From Gemmatimonadota bacterium (GTDB lineage Bacteria; GCA-2686955), in NCBI GenBank assembly GCA_002686955.1, contig NYZA01000011.1:1-31781 (forward strand): a stretch of 31,781 bases of DNA, read 5' to 3'. Shown here in pieces: positions 7,244-16,033 of this stretch; the first letter of the stretch is position 1; the number at the start of each line of letters is the position of its first letter. Below the pieces are notes generated by a model. The model made no database searches and was not told where the DNA came from. It saw only the letters and a program-made list of their open reading frames with translations. A program made the translations under genes and the position numbers.

Positions 7244-8352
7244 TTGAGATCAGGACAGATTCGCCGCATCGCGATCAACACCGCGGGGGCGGAGATGCCC
7301 CGGGCCTCAACGCCGTCATCCGCGCCGCCGTCTTGGCCGCCCTATCGCGAGGCTGGGAAGTTGTCGGAATCAAGAAGGGATACGGCGGCCTCTTCGCACC
7401 GGATGGGAGCGGGTTGATCGACATGGACCGCGATGCCGTGCGGGGAATCACTCATACCGGGGGAACGATCCTGGGGACGTCGAATCGCGGCAACCCCTTC
7501 TCATGGCCGGTCGAGAACGACGATGGCTCATGGACCGAGCTCGATCGATCGGCCGACGTGACCTCCGCTTTCGACACCGCCGGCATCGACGCCCTGATCG
7601 CCATCGGCGGAGACGGCAGCCTGTCGATTGCGCATGAGCTCTCGATGAGAGGCCTGCCTGTCGTGGGTGTGCCGAAGACGATCGATAACGATGTGGGGTC
7701 GACCTTCTTCACTTTCGGATTCGTGACCGCTTGCTACATCGCCACCGATGCGATCGACCGCTTGCACTCGACCGCCGAAAGCCACGACCGCGTCATGATC
7801 ATCGAGGTCATGGGACGCGATGCAGGGTGGATCGCCATGCACAGCGGTGTCGCCGGATCGGCGGACGTCATTCTGATTCCGGAGATCCCCTTCGGCCTGG
7901 ACTCGGTGGTAGAGAAGATCTGCGACCGCGAGAGACATGGCAGGCATTTCTCCATCGTGGTGGTGGCCGAGGGGGCCGCCCCGGCGGGTGAGGGGCAGCG
8001 AACCCTCGAGGATGCGGGCGCCGGCCGCGAAGAGGCCCGACTCGGCGGCGTTGCCGAGTGGCTCGCTGATCGGCTGGAAGCGGAAACCGGGAAGGAATGC
8101 CGCCATCTCGTCCTCGGACATCTGCAACGAGGCGGGGTGCCCGCGGCGTACGATCGTTTGCTCGCCCTTCGTTTCGGCGCCGCCGCGGTGCGCAGCATAG
8201 AGATGCGAGCTTTCGGAACGATGGTTGCGCTTCAGCCTCCGCGGGTCGTGGCGGTGCCCCTCGCGGAGGCGATCCGCCAGAGGAAGCTCGTGCCGCTCGA
8301 TGGAGATCTCGTCCAGACTGCGCGCGACCGGGGCATCAGCCTGGGGGATTGA
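7244..8352 (+). CDS. pfkA: 6-phosphofructokinase, interrupted by a one-base frameshift
   Basis: This is glycolytic phosphofructokinase (fructose-6-phosphate to fructose-1,6-bisphosphate). A perfect AGGAGG (7232-7237) stands 6 nt before a TTG start (7244), giving MRSGQIRRIAINTAG. At the five-G run 7285-7289 the frame is lost. One more G would restore GGDAPGLNAVIRAAVLAA and join directly to the frame that runs to the TGA at 8350-8352, about 369 residues in all. The rest is intact: GTSNRGNP, IGGDGSLSIA, GVPKTIDND, MGRDAGWIA and HLQRGG. GGDG with PKTIDND suggests an ATP-dependent enzyme of the mixed (group III) type rather than a PPi enzyme, which would have GGDD. The frameshift may be a true mutation, a sequencing error in the G run, or programmed slippage. 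Because the defect is in the first 15 codons and everything else is conserved, I favour a sequence error or very recent mutation. Confidence 0.85.
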
Positions 8353-8394
8353 GCAGATGCGCACCCTCCCCACCCACCTGCCCAGCTCTCTCGG

Positions 8395-9069
8395 ATGACG
8401 CCGGACTTTCGAAGAGCCGCGGTATTCGACGTGGACCACACCTTGGTCGACGGCTGGACCGGGCAGCTCTTTGCATCGCATCTCGTGCGCAAACAGCCCT
8501 TCCGCGTGCGCTCCTGGAGAGCCGTCGGTAGGCGGGGCCTCAATCTCTGGCGGGCGGGGATGCAGAGGCCGGCGGCGGTCGAGACGGGAGTCCGTTTGCT
8601 CGCCGGGCTGACCGAGGCCGACGCGGATCAGCTGGCTCGAGAGTGCTTCGATCGCCGGATCAAATCGATCATCTTCGATGAGGGAGTCTCGGAGTTGGTC
8701 CGCTACCGATGCGATCCGGCCTGCTACTGCATGCTGGCAAGCGGTTCATCGATCTACATCGTGCGGGCGATCGCGGCCTTCCTCGGTGTCGACGCCGCCG
8801 TCGGATCGCGGGGCAGAGTGCAGGATGGCGTGATCACCAAGACTCTCTCGCATCCGCTCTGCTTCGGTGAGGGAAAGCTCGACCGGGTTCGCGCGCACCT
8901 TGATGCGGAGGGGATTTCGCTGAAAAACACGACCTTTTACACCGACTCGGAGTCGGATCTTCCCTTGCTGCAAGCGGTGGGGGAGCCAGTGGTCGTGAAC
9001 CCTTCGCCGATGCTCCGCTTGACCTCCAGGAGCCGTGGGTGGCGTGAAGAGAAATGGCGAAGAGGGTAA
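8395..9069 (+). CDS. HAD-superfamily phosphatase (SerB-like, HAD-IB)
   Basis: This 224-residue cytoplasmic protein has the HAD catalytic set. Motif I is FDVDHTLVDG (nucleophile Asp about 12, acid/base Asp about 14), motif II is LASGSS, motif III is a Lys in GEGKLDRVRAH, and motif IV is TDSESDLPLL. The helical cap between motifs I and II matches the subclass IB of phosphoserine phosphatase-like enzymes, which often act on phosphoserine or lysophosphatidate. The substrate is not determined. It follows pfkA by 42 bp on the same strand and is probably co-transcribed. No strong Shine-Dalgarno precedes the ATG. Confidence 0.85.
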   Translation: MTPDFRRAAVFDVDHTLVDGWTGQLFASHLVRKQPFRVRSWRAVGRRGLNLWRAGMQRPAAVETGVRLLAGLTEADADQLARECFDRRIKSIIFDEGVSELVRYRCDPACYCMLASGSSIYIVRAIAAFLGVDAAVGSRGRVQDGVITKTLSHPLCFGEGKLDRVRAHLDAEGISLKNTTFYTDSESDLPLLQAVGEPVVVNPSPMLRLTSRSRGWREEKWRRG

Positions 9070-9267
9070 TCGCCACTACCGTTTGGCCGATATAGCGCCC
9101 AGCGGCAACACTATATCAAACGAGTGGTGAGATCCTGTTGCGCCCGGCGGTTTTCTGCCACACGCGGCTCCCGGATCGTTTATCGTTCAATGCTGAGATG
9201 GCACCCACGTAGAAGTATCCCATGTGGCTGAGGCCGTCCCGAAACCCACTACCGGAGCAGATCAGCT

Positions 9268-10119
9268 TTGCGTCTACTCTTGTGCGCTTGGGGGTTGGCG
9301 CTATCCAACAATATCGGTTCCGCATCCGCGATGTCCACCGCCGTTGCCCCGGGCCATCAACAGTCCGGGGAGCTGAGCAACAAGTATCGCTTGTTGCGAG
9401 GGTTTTATCCCGTCGAGAACCAGGAATCCGTGCATTTCATTGCCTGCGCTCCCGCGAGCAAGGGTTCATACGATGCAGTGCTGATGCTGCATGGCTACCG
9501 GAGAAGTGATCGCCACTGGGGCTATCACCAAATCGCCTTGGCGATTGAGGATTGGGTCTCGGTCGCGATCGATTACGACGAAACCGCTCCAGAGCAAGAC
9601 CAACTGTTGCAGATCCGCACCGCAATCGAGCGGATGCGGGCGCACCCAGAGGTCCAGTCCGTCTCCATCTGTGGAACGAGCTGGGGAGGCAAGATGGCGC
9701 TCGAAACGATCGCCAAGATGCCTGAGCTCGATATTGCAACAGCCTTCATCGTCTACCCGACACTTCCCTTTGTCACCGACCAACAGGTCGCGAACATCCG
9801 AACCGACATTTTGAACTGTGTAGGAGCGGTCGATCCACTGAGCCCGATCTCGTACATGATCGAAGAGAAAGTGCGCGAATGCAACGATCAGATCGCGTAC
9901 AAGCTACACGTTTATTCGCGTGATGACTTCCCGCAAGACGCCGACCACGGATTCCTCTTCGCGCGCACCCCAGAGGAATTCAACGACGTTGCGAGAGACA
10001 GCTTTGTTCGGTGGTTGAGCTTGGTCGAGTGGAAGCTCGGCAAGACGGGGCCTCCCCCATGGATCAGCGACCCGAAGATCCTGCGCGAAGAGCATCTACT
10101 GAAGCTGACCGACCGTTAG
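9268..10119 (+). CDS. Exported alpha/beta hydrolase
   Basis: This 283-residue protein starts at TTG (9268) with a cleavable signal peptide, MRLLLCAWGLALSNNIGSAS, then A. It has the oxyanion segment LMLHGYRRSD (about 73-81), the nucleophile elbow GTSWGG (Ser about 138), a possible acid in VGAVDP, and the catalytic His in DADHGFLF. The pattern fits the dienelactone hydrolase/peptidase-like branch of alpha/beta hydrolases. The natural substrate is unknown. GGAG lies about 11 nt upstream of the TTG. Codon use is visibly less GC3-biased (CAA, AAT, ATT, GAT are frequent) than in the flanking genes, which hints at later acquisition. The 200 bp before it hold no gene. Confidence 0.75.
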   Translation: MRLLLCAWGLALSNNIGSASAMSTAVAPGHQQSGELSNKYRLLRGFYPVENQESVHFIACAPASKGSYDAVLMLHGYRRSDRHWGYHQIALAIEDWVSVAIDYDETAPEQDQLLQIRTAIERMRAHPEVQSVSICGTSWGGKMALETIAKMPELDIATAFIVYPTLPFVTDQQVANIRTDILNCVGAVDPLSPISYMIEEKVRECNDQIAYKLHVYSRDDFPQDADHGFLFARTPEEFNDVARDSFVRWLSLVEWKLGKTGPPPWISDPKILREEHLLKLTDR

Positions 10120-10149
10120 GGTCCCGGCTCGCTGGAATCGGTCCCCGCG

Positions 10150-10178
10150 TTGACCCCTCCGCGGTCCGATGCTAGCCT
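10150..10178 (+). promoter_or_regulatory. Candidate sigma-70 promoter of the aroB-thiE operon
   Basis: TTGACC (10150-10155), exactly 17 bp, then TAGCCT (10173-10178). Predicted transcription would begin near 10185, leaving a leader of about 85 nt before the aroB start at 10271. The -35 box is near consensus; the -10 box matches at three of six positions. Confidence 0.45.
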
Positions 10179-10270
10179 CAGCGCTTGGTCGGCGGCCTCG
10201 AGTCCTCTTGCGTGAAACGTCTGGGTTCGAAGGGGGCGGCCGACAGAACGTTGGCCCGCCGATCGGCGCT

Positions 10271-11440
10271 ATGCCCCGCACCATGAAGAGAATCGAACTC
10301 GACGCATCAGGGACGCCGTCCGACATCCTGATCGGTAGGGGCCAGGTCGATCGCGTTGGAATGCTCGCCCGCGAGGCCGGCCACGACGGGCTCACCTCGA
10401 TGGTGCTGATGGGGAGAACGGCATCTACCCGCTACGGCAGCCGCGTTGAAGCGAGCCTTCGGGCCGCCGGGTATCAGGTGGAGCTCAGGAGAGTGCCACC
10501 GGGAGAGCGCGCCAAGGAGCTCGATGTGGCGACTTCGCTCTTTCGGGATCTTGCGGCCGCGAGCATCGACCGCTCGGCGCTGCTCGTCGGCCTGGGTGGC
10601 GGTGTCGTCATGGATCTGGCGGGGTATGTCGCCGCCAACTATCTGCGCGGCATCACCTTGGCTCAGATCCCCACGACCCTTCTCTCGCAAGTCGATGCGG
10701 CGGTTGGGGGCAAGTGTGCTCTCAATGTTCCTCCAGGCAAGAACAACGTGGGAACGATCCACCACCCCCGGATCGTGGTGGTCGATCCCGACCTGCTCGC
10801 ATCGCTTCGCCGAGGACAGATCGCATGCGGGCTCTCCGAGGCGATCAAGCTCGCTGCGGTCGGCAACGATCGATACCTCAGGCTTCTGGAGAGCCAGGCC
10901 GGGCGTTTGCTCGAAGGGGAGCAGGACGCCATCGACACGGCGGTCGAGTGCGCACTGGAGATCAAGACCGGATTCGTTTCCCGGGACCCCAGAGGAGAGG
11001 CAGAGCAAGAGCTGCTCCATTTCGGCCACACACTCGCGGGGGCGCTCGAAGCGCTGCTCTTGCCCCACGGCCCCACGCACGGCCAAGCGGTCGCCCTTGG
11101 AATGTCGTTCGCGACCCATCTGGCCGAGATCGAGGGGATTGCCGCAGCCGAAACGGGGGACCGAATTCGAGGCCTGCTCGGCGCAATCGGGCTTCCCACG
11201 GTGCTGCCGGGCACTCACTCCGACGAGATCCTCGCCGCGATGCGACACGACAAGAAGGTGCGCAACGGGCGGCAACACTTCGTCCTGGTGCGGCGACCAG
11301 GAGAAGCGCTGGTTCACGACAGCGCCACACCCGATGCCCTGAGGGCGGCCCTTCGCCTCACGCAGCATCAAGCGGCGGTGTCGACCGGTCAGCGCCCGAC
11401 GCGATCTCGGCGCCTCCGAGCAAACGCGGCGGCGGGCTGA
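10271..11440 (+). CDS. aroB: 3-dehydroquinate synthase
   Basis: This enzyme converts DAHP to 3-dehydroquinate, the second step of the shikimate pathway, using NAD and a divalent metal. The product is about 389 residues. Family landmarks appear in order: LVGLGGGVVMDLAGYVAANY, LRGITLAQIPTTLLSQVDAA, VGGKCALNVPPGKNNVGTIH, GLSEAIKLAAVGN (with the metal-ligand Glu), HFGHTLAGALEALL, HGQAVALGM and MRHDKKVRNG. ATG 10271 is chosen; ATG 10283 is four codons further in, and a longer frame from 10169 overlaps the promoter. HFGHT replaces the more usual NLGHT, a modest variation. The C-terminus has a basic tail. It is the first gene of a tight operon, four bases before the TPR gene. Confidence 0.88.
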   Translation: MPRTMKRIELDASGTPSDILIGRGQVDRVGMLAREAGHDGLTSMVLMGRTASTRYGSRVEASLRAAGYQVELRRVPPGERAKELDVATSLFRDLAAASIDRSALLVGLGGGVVMDLAGYVAANYLRGITLAQIPTTLLSQVDAAVGGKCALNVPPGKNNVGTIHHPRIVVVDPDLLASLRRGQIACGLSEAIKLAAVGNDRYLRLLESQAGRLLEGEQDAIDTAVECALEIKTGFVSRDPRGEAEQELLHFGHTLAGALEALLLPHGPTHGQAVALGMSFATHLAEIEGIAAAETGDRIRGLLGAIGLPTVLPGTHSDEILAAMRHDKKVRNGRQHFVLVRRPGEALVHDSATPDALRAALRLTQHQAAVSTGQRPTRSRRLRANAAAG

Positions 11441-11443
11441 GCC

Positions 11444-12292
11444 GTGCCGAAAGAAATGATGCGATGGGCTTGCGCGAGAGAGGCGGGGGCGCTCTTGGAT
11501 GAGGGGGCCTGGGCCGAGGCGATCCCGATCCTCGAAGCGCTCATCGAGCGGGCTTCCGACTACTCGACCGCGCGCAAGTTTTTGGGAATGGCCTATGTCG
11601 AGGCGGGGCGCTACGACGAGGCCCGATCGTTGCTCGAACGAAGCGTCGAGCTCGCGCCCGATGACGAGGGCGCCGCGCGTGAGCTCTGCGAGCTGTACGT
11701 GAAGCTCGGGGAGCAAGAAGGTGCACGTTCGATCGCCACCCACTTGGGCAGACTCCGCCCCCTCGACGACGACTTCGCGGACTTGTTGGACCAGCTCCAG
11801 GCCGAGGCACCGACAATCCCCGAGATCGGGACCGAGCTCGCGGAAGATGCGGGCCGCTGGATCGCGGCGGGGGCACGAGCGGTGGAACAGATCCTGGGGC
11901 CTGGCCCCGACGTCCAAGCGCTGACGAAAGTGCCGCGCTTGAGGGCGAACGTCGATGATCCGCCGGCGCAAGGAACGAGCGAAGCACCGCCGCCGGCTCG
12001 AGCCGACCCCGCCCCCGCCGCGCCGCCCGGGACCGCGGCGAGTCCGCCCGCGGCTCCCCCTCGAAGTCTGGACGCCGAGCTCGCCACCGCCCCGATCGAG
12101 ACTTTGACCATGGCCGATATCTACGTCGAACAGGGGCTTTACGGACAGGCCATGAGGATCTATCAGAAGCAGGCAGAGCTGCGCCCGCGAGACGACTCCA
12201 TAGCCGAACGAATTCGGCGTCTGGAGGAGCGCATCCAGAAAGAGGGAACCGATTCGAATTCCCTCTCGTCGTCCCCGAATTCAGGAGCGTAG
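11444..12292 (+). CDS. TPR-repeat protein of unknown function
   Basis: This 282-residue, probably cytoplasmic protein starts at GTG (11444), three bases after the aroB stop. Residues about 10-100 form tetratricopeptide repeats (EAIPILEALIERASDYSTAR, LGMAYVEAGRYDEARSLLER, LCELYVKLGEQEGARSIATH). A low-complexity Pro/Ala linker lies at about 175-210. One more TPR follows near the C-terminus (LTMADIYVEQGLYGQAMRIY then QKQAELRPRD), ahead of a coiled-coil-like Arg/Glu helix. It has no catalytic motif and no signal peptide. The two TPR blocks on a flexible linker suggest a scaffold. Its position between aroB and efp does not define a role. Confidence 0.8.
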   Translation: MPKEMMRWACAREAGALLDEGAWAEAIPILEALIERASDYSTARKFLGMAYVEAGRYDEARSLLERSVELAPDDEGAARELCELYVKLGEQEGARSIATHLGRLRPLDDDFADLLDQLQAEAPTIPEIGTELAEDAGRWIAAGARAVEQILGPGPDVQALTKVPRLRANVDDPPAQGTSEAPPPARADPAPAAPPGTAASPPAAPPRSLDAELATAPIETLTMADIYVEQGLYGQAMRIYQKQAELRPRDDSIAERIRRLEERIQKEGTDSNSLSSSPNSGA

Positions 12293-12296
12293 ACAG

Positions 12297-12860
12297 ATGG
12301 CATCCACGTCCGATTTTCGCAACGGCTTCGTAATGGAATTCAAGAACGGCTACTACACGGTCGTCGAGTTTCAACATGTGAAGCCCGGGAAGGGGGGGGC
12401 TTTCGTCCGCACGAAGCTCAAGAACGTCGAGACGGGCGCGGTGATCGACCACACCTTTCGGGCCGGCGAGTCGGTGACCGAGGTGCGACTCGAGCGCCGC
12501 AGATATCAGTACATCTACAGCGAGGGTGACCTCTACTACTGCATGGACGAAGAGACCTATGAGCAGATCCCCGTGAACGGAAGTGCTTTTGGCGGCGCCA
12601 CCGACCTTCTCAGCGAGAATTTGAGCCTGACCTTGCTTCTGAAAGACGACCGAGTCTTGATCGTGGAGCTGCCGAACTTCATCGAAGCTGAGATCGTCGC
12701 CACCGATCCGGGCGTTCGAGGTGATACGGCGACCGGTGGAACGAAACCGGCCAAGATCGCGCCCGGAGCGAGCGTCAACGTGCCGCTTTTCCTCAACATC
12801 GGAGATGTCATCAAGGTGGATACCCGCTCCCGCGAGTATATGGAACGGGTCTCATCCTGA
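12297..12860 (+). CDS. efp: Translation elongation factor P
   Basis: EF-P binds between the P and E sites of the ribosome and relieves stalling at polyproline stretches. The length (187 residues) is normal and all three OB-like domains are present: KOW-like N-domain (FRNGFVMEFKNGYYTVVEFQ), central domain (YQYIYSEGDLYYCMDEETYE) and C-domain ending NIGDVIKVDTRSREYMERV. The tip loop is VKPGKGGAFVRTK, with Lys at about residue 32, the residue that is lysylated or otherwise modified in many bacteria. No modification enzyme (EpmA/EpmB or EarP) is in this window. AGGAG (12283-12287) lies 9 nt before the ATG. The efp-accB-accC order is widely conserved. Confidence 0.95.
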   Translation: MASTSDFRNGFVMEFKNGYYTVVEFQHVKPGKGGAFVRTKLKNVETGAVIDHTFRAGESVTEVRLERRRYQYIYSEGDLYYCMDEETYEQIPVNGSAFGGATDLLSENLSLTLLLKDDRVLIVELPNFIEAEIVATDPGVRGDTATGGTKPAKIAPGASVNVPLFLNIGDVIKVDTRSREYMERVSS

Positions 12861-12885
12861 AACCCCATGCCGATTCGGAGAACGC

Positions 12886-13425
12886 ATGAAATTCGAGGAG
12901 ATTCGCCGCCTCATCGACCTGGTCGAGCGGAGCGATGTGGACGAAGTCGAGGTAACCCAGTGGTTCATGAATCGGATCCGGGTGACCCGCCGCGTCCCCC
13001 GCGACATCGTCGACCGGCCCGCAGCCTCCCTATCGAATCCTCCGGATCTACCTAGCCTCTCGTCCCCGAATGACAGGAGCCGAACGAAGCCCTCGACCAC
13101 AGCTCCGCCGCAGTCGGAGCCGGAGCCCGATCCGGAACCGGTGAAGACCGCCGCCGAGCCCGCCCCGGCTCCCTCCAGCGATCGCTTGCACACCGTGACC
13201 TCTCCGATCGTGGGCACCTTCTATGCAGCGCAATCGCCCGGCGCCGAGCCCTTCGCGCAGGTCGGCGACCGCGTCGTTCCGAGCACCGTCCTCTGCATTG
13301 TCGAGGCGATGAAGATCATGAACGAGATCGAGGCCGAGAGCGCCGGCACGATCGAGGCGCGCCTCGTGGAGAATGGAGAGCCGGTGGAGTTCGGCCAGCC
13401 GCTCTTCACCCTCCGCCTTGCCTGA
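12886..13425 (+). CDS. accB: Acetyl-CoA carboxylase biotin carboxyl carrier protein
   Basis: This is the BCCP subunit, which carries carboxybiotin between biotin carboxylase and carboxyltransferase in malonyl-CoA synthesis. The start is ATG 12886 with GGAG 5-8 nt upstream; the frame is open further upstream but overlaps efp. The product is about 179 residues: an N-terminal helical segment (MKFEEIRRLIDLVERSDVDE), a Pro/Ala/Glu-rich flexible linker (about 45-100), and the biotinyl domain starting TVTSPIVGTFYAA with the biotinylation site EAMKIMNE (the Lys). All the expected parts are present. Confidence 0.95.
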   Translation: MKFEEIRRLIDLVERSDVDEVEVTQWFMNRIRVTRRVPRDIVDRPAASLSNPPDLPSLSSPNDRSRTKPSTTAPPQSEPEPDPEPVKTAAEPAPAPSSDRLHTVTSPIVGTFYAAQSPGAEPFAQVGDRVVPSTVLCIVEAMKIMNEIEAESAGTIEARLVENGEPVEFGQPLFTLRLA

Positions 13426-13431
13426 CCGGCC

Positions 13432-14772
13432 ATGTTCGACAAGATCCTGATCGCGAATCGAGGCGAGATCGCCCTTCGGGTGATCCGGGCCTGCAAAGAG
13501 CTCGGCGTATCGACGGTCGCGGTTCACTCGGAAGCGGATCGAGAGTCGCTGCACGTGCGGATGGCCGATGAGCACGTCTGCATCGGTCCGGCTGCGTCAA
13601 CCCAGAGCTACCTGAACAAGGAGCGGATCATCGCGGCCGCCGAGATCACCGACGCATCCGCGGTCCACCCCGGCTACGGCTTCATGGCCGAGAGCGCGGA
13701 GTTCGCCGAGGCTTGTCGCGCGTCGCATCTGGTATTCATCGGTCCAGAGCCCGAAACGATCGAATCGATGGGGAACAAGGTAAAGGCCCGCGAGCGCATG
13801 GTCGATGCGGGCGTTCCCGTCGTACCTGGGAGCGATGGACCGGTGGAGACCGGTCCCTCCGCGCTCGCGGTGGCAAGCGAGATCGGCTACCCGGTGATCG
13901 TAAAGGCGGCCGCCGGGGGCGGGGGCCGAGGCATGAGGGTCGCCCGCTCCGACGCCGAGCTGGAAACCGGCATCGCGATGGCTCGGGCCGAGGCCGCGAC
14001 CGCTTTCGGGTCGGATGTGGTCTACATCGAACGTTTCGTGGAGCGACCACGGCATGTCGAAATCCAAATCCTGGGCGATCGACTGGGGTCGGTGATCCAC
14101 CTGGGGGAACGGGACTGCTCGATCCAACGGCGGCACCAGAAGCTCCTGGAAGAGGCGCCCTCTCCCGCCGTCGACGACGCACTCAGGGCCAAGATGGGCG
14201 ACGCGGCCGTCCGAGGAGCGGAAGCGATCGGATACGACTCCGCCGGCACCGTGGAGTTCCTTCTCACGCCCGGCGGCGAGTTCTATTTCATGGAGATGAA
14301 CACCCGCATTCAGGTCGAGCATCCGGTCACCGAATGCGTCACGGGAATCGACCTCGTCAAAGAGCAGATCCGTGTGGCTGCGGGTGATCGACTCGGTTTC
14401 GAGCAGGCGGATGTGAGTGTGCAGGGGCACGCGATCGAATGCCGAATCAACGCGGAATCGCCGCGCCACAACTTCCGGCCCGCCCCCGGTCGAATCGATC
14501 TGGTCTACTTCCCCGGCGGACCCGGAATCCGAGTCGATTCGCACATCTACCCGGGCTACGACGTGAGCCCCCACTACGACTCGATGATCGCCAAGCTGGT
14601 CGCGCACGGATCGACCAGAGACGAGGCGATCCGGAGAATGCGCCGAGCGCTCGAAGAGCTGATTATCGAGGGGATCCCGACGACCGCCCCCTTCCATCAG
14701 GCCGTGCTCGCCAGCGCGGAGTTTTCCGAAGGAAGGGTCGACACCGGATTCATCGAGCGATTCGAATGGTAG
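13432..14772 (+). CDS. accC: Acetyl-CoA carboxylase, biotin carboxylase subunit
   Basis: This ATP-grasp enzyme carboxylates the biotin on AccB using bicarbonate and ATP. At 446 residues it has the standard length. Motifs: [20 protein letters not shown] at the N-terminus, [10 protein letters not shown], the Gly-rich ATP loop [32 protein letters not shown], and the metal/active-site segment [18 protein letters not shown]. It begins 6 bp after accB. Its end overlaps the next gene: the TGG TAG that ends accC contains the ATG of the phosphatidyltransferase gene, so translational coupling is likely. Confidence 0.96.
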   Translation: MFDKILIANRGEIALRVIRACKELGVSTVAVHSEADRESLHVRMADEHVCIGPAASTQSYLNKERIIAAAEITDASAVHPGYGFMAESAEFAEACRASHLVFIGPEPETIESMGNKVKARERMVDAGVPVVPGSDGPVETGPSALAVASEIGYPVIVKAAAGGGGRGMRVARSDAELETGIAMARAEAATAFGSDVVYIERFVERPRHVEIQILGDRLGSVIHLGERDCSIQRRHQKLLEEAPSPAVDDALRAKMGDAAVRGAEAIGYDSAGTVEFLLTPGGEFYFMEMNTRIQVEHPVTECVTGIDLVKEQIRVAAGDRLGFEQADVSVQGHAIECRINAESPRHNFRPAPGRIDLVYFPGGPGIRVDSHIYPGYDVSPHYDSMIAKLVAHGSTRDEAIRRMRRALEELIIEGIPTTAPFHQAVLASAEFSEGRVDTGFIERFEW

Positions 14773-15401
14773 AGGACTCCGATCCGAATCGCCTGCGTTG
14801 GCGGGACTTCATCACCCTGCCGAATGGGATCTCCATGTTGCGGGTCGTTGCAATGCCCTTTCTGATCTGGGGCCTTGCAAACGACCTGGACGGCTGGGTA
14901 TTCGGCGCCTATCTGGTCGCCGTCCTCTCGGACGCGATCGATGGCACCGTCGCTCGCCGATTGGGCGCCGCCTCGCTGACCGGCAGAATCGTCGACCCCC
15001 TCGCGGACAAGGTCGCCCTCGGGACCACCTACGTCGCGCTCTCGGTGTGGCGAAGCCTGCCCTGGTGGCTAACGGTCCTGGTTCTGGCTCGCGATCTCGT
15101 GATCATGGGCATCGGTGCCTTCGTCTACCGCAGGCGGAGAACGATCCCCTCTTCGACCCAGCTCGGACAGATCTCGGTGACCGTGCTCGCGCTGGTCGGG
15201 CTCGTCTACGCCGCGCGCTGGAGCGGGGCGGCTCCCACGGCGGCGATCATCGGGGGGATCGCAATCGCCCTTTCGTTCGTGCACTATCTCTACCGAGCCA
15301 CCGGCATCTTGGCGGGAACGACCGATGGGGTTCGTACCGGCGCGGGAATGAACTGGCTCGACTTCCTGATCGGCTCGGGTGATGAGGATCGATCGAAGTA
15401 G
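14766..15401 (+). CDS. pgsA: CDP-alcohol phosphatidyltransferase (PgsA-like)
   Basis: This is an integral membrane enzyme of about 211 residues that transfers a phosphatidyl group from CDP-diacylglycerol to an alcohol, most likely glycerol-3-phosphate. The full signature D-G-x2-A-R-x8-G-x3-D-x3-D is visible in [20 protein letters not shown] then LADK. Hydrophobic segments flank it ([71 protein letters not shown]). The start ATG 14766 lies inside the end of accC, with a 7-nt overlap. The substrate call as phosphatidylglycerophosphate synthase is by family resemblance; another CDP-alcohol transferase is possible. Confidence 0.85.
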   Translation: MVEDSDPNRLRWRDFITLPNGISMLRVVAMPFLIWGLANDLDGWVFGAYLVAVLSDAIDGTVARRLGAASLTGRIVDPLADKVALGTTYVALSVWRSLPWWLTVLVLARDLVIMGIGAFVYRRRRTIPSSTQLGQISVTVLALVGLVYAARWSGAAPTAAIIGGIAIALSFVHYLYRATGILAGTTDGVRTGAGMNWLDFLIGSGDEDRSK

Positions 15402-16011
15402 GCTGCGGTTGTACCTGGTGACACCGCCGGGTGTGGACGGCAGGCCGGACTACCCCGCGATCGTCGAAGGAGCGTTGCGGGGCGGAACGACAGCCGTGCA
15501 GCTCAGAATGAAGGGGGCGCCCGTGGCGGCGGCTCTTGAGCTTGGTGGACAATTGAGAACGATCACCCAGAGAGCAGGCGCCCTCTTCATCGTCAACGAC
15601 CGCCTCGATATCGCGTTGGCGCTGGGCGCCGATGGCATCCACCTCGGGGAAGACGATCTGCCGGTGGAAATCGCCCGGCGCCTGGCGCCGGATCTGGTGA
15701 TCGGAGCCACGATCAGAGACGCGAATGAGGCTCGCCGAGCGATCGAGGCTGGAGCGTCGTATCTGGGCTTCGGCGCCGTCTTCCCGAGCCGGACCAAGTC
15801 CGATTCCCCGGTCGGCGGAATCGACGAGCTACGTGCTGTCGTCGCGGCCGCGGAGCCTGTTCCCGTGGTGGGAATCGGGGGTATCGGACCGGCAGATTTC
15901 GGCAAAGTGATGGCCACGGGGGCCGCGGGCGCGGCGGTGGTCGAATCCCTCGATTTCCGGGACGGGGCGGGAGCGGAACGAGGGGCCGGAGAATTCGGCT
16001 CCGGTCGGTGA
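15382..16011 (+). CDS. thiE: Thiamine-phosphate synthase
   Basis: ThiE couples HMP-pyrophosphate and the thiazole phosphate to thiamine monophosphate in a TIM barrel. The product is 209 residues from ATG 15382 (a GTG one codon earlier is also possible) and overlaps the end of the previous gene by 20 nt. Landmarks: LRLYLVTPP, TTAVQLRMKG, LFIVNDRLDIALALGADGIH followed by LGEDDLP, YLGFGAVFPSRTKSDSP and VVGIGGIGPADF. No TPP riboswitch is apparent upstream, where the DNA is coding. The C-terminal tail (DFRDGAGAERGAGEFGSGR) is low-complexity. It is the last gene of the aroB operon. A weak hairpin (CCGGAG/CTCCGG, 15986-16004) without a T-run lies at its 3' end. Confidence 0.92.
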   Translation: MRIDRSRLRLYLVTPPGVDGRPDYPAIVEGALRGGTTAVQLRMKGAPVAAALELGGQLRTITQRAGALFIVNDRLDIALALGADGIHLGEDDLPVEIARRLAPDLVIGATIRDANEARRAIEAGASYLGFGAVFPSRTKSDSPVGGIDELRAVVAAAEPVPVVGIGGIGPADFGKVMATGAAGAAVVESLDFRDGAGAERGAGEFGSGR

Positions 16012-16033
16012 GCGAGCGATCCGCCGCAACTGC

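Noticed and set aside
15986-16004. CCGGAG/CTCCGG hairpin at the thiE end as terminator
   Set aside because: The stem is short, overlaps the coding end and has no T-run.
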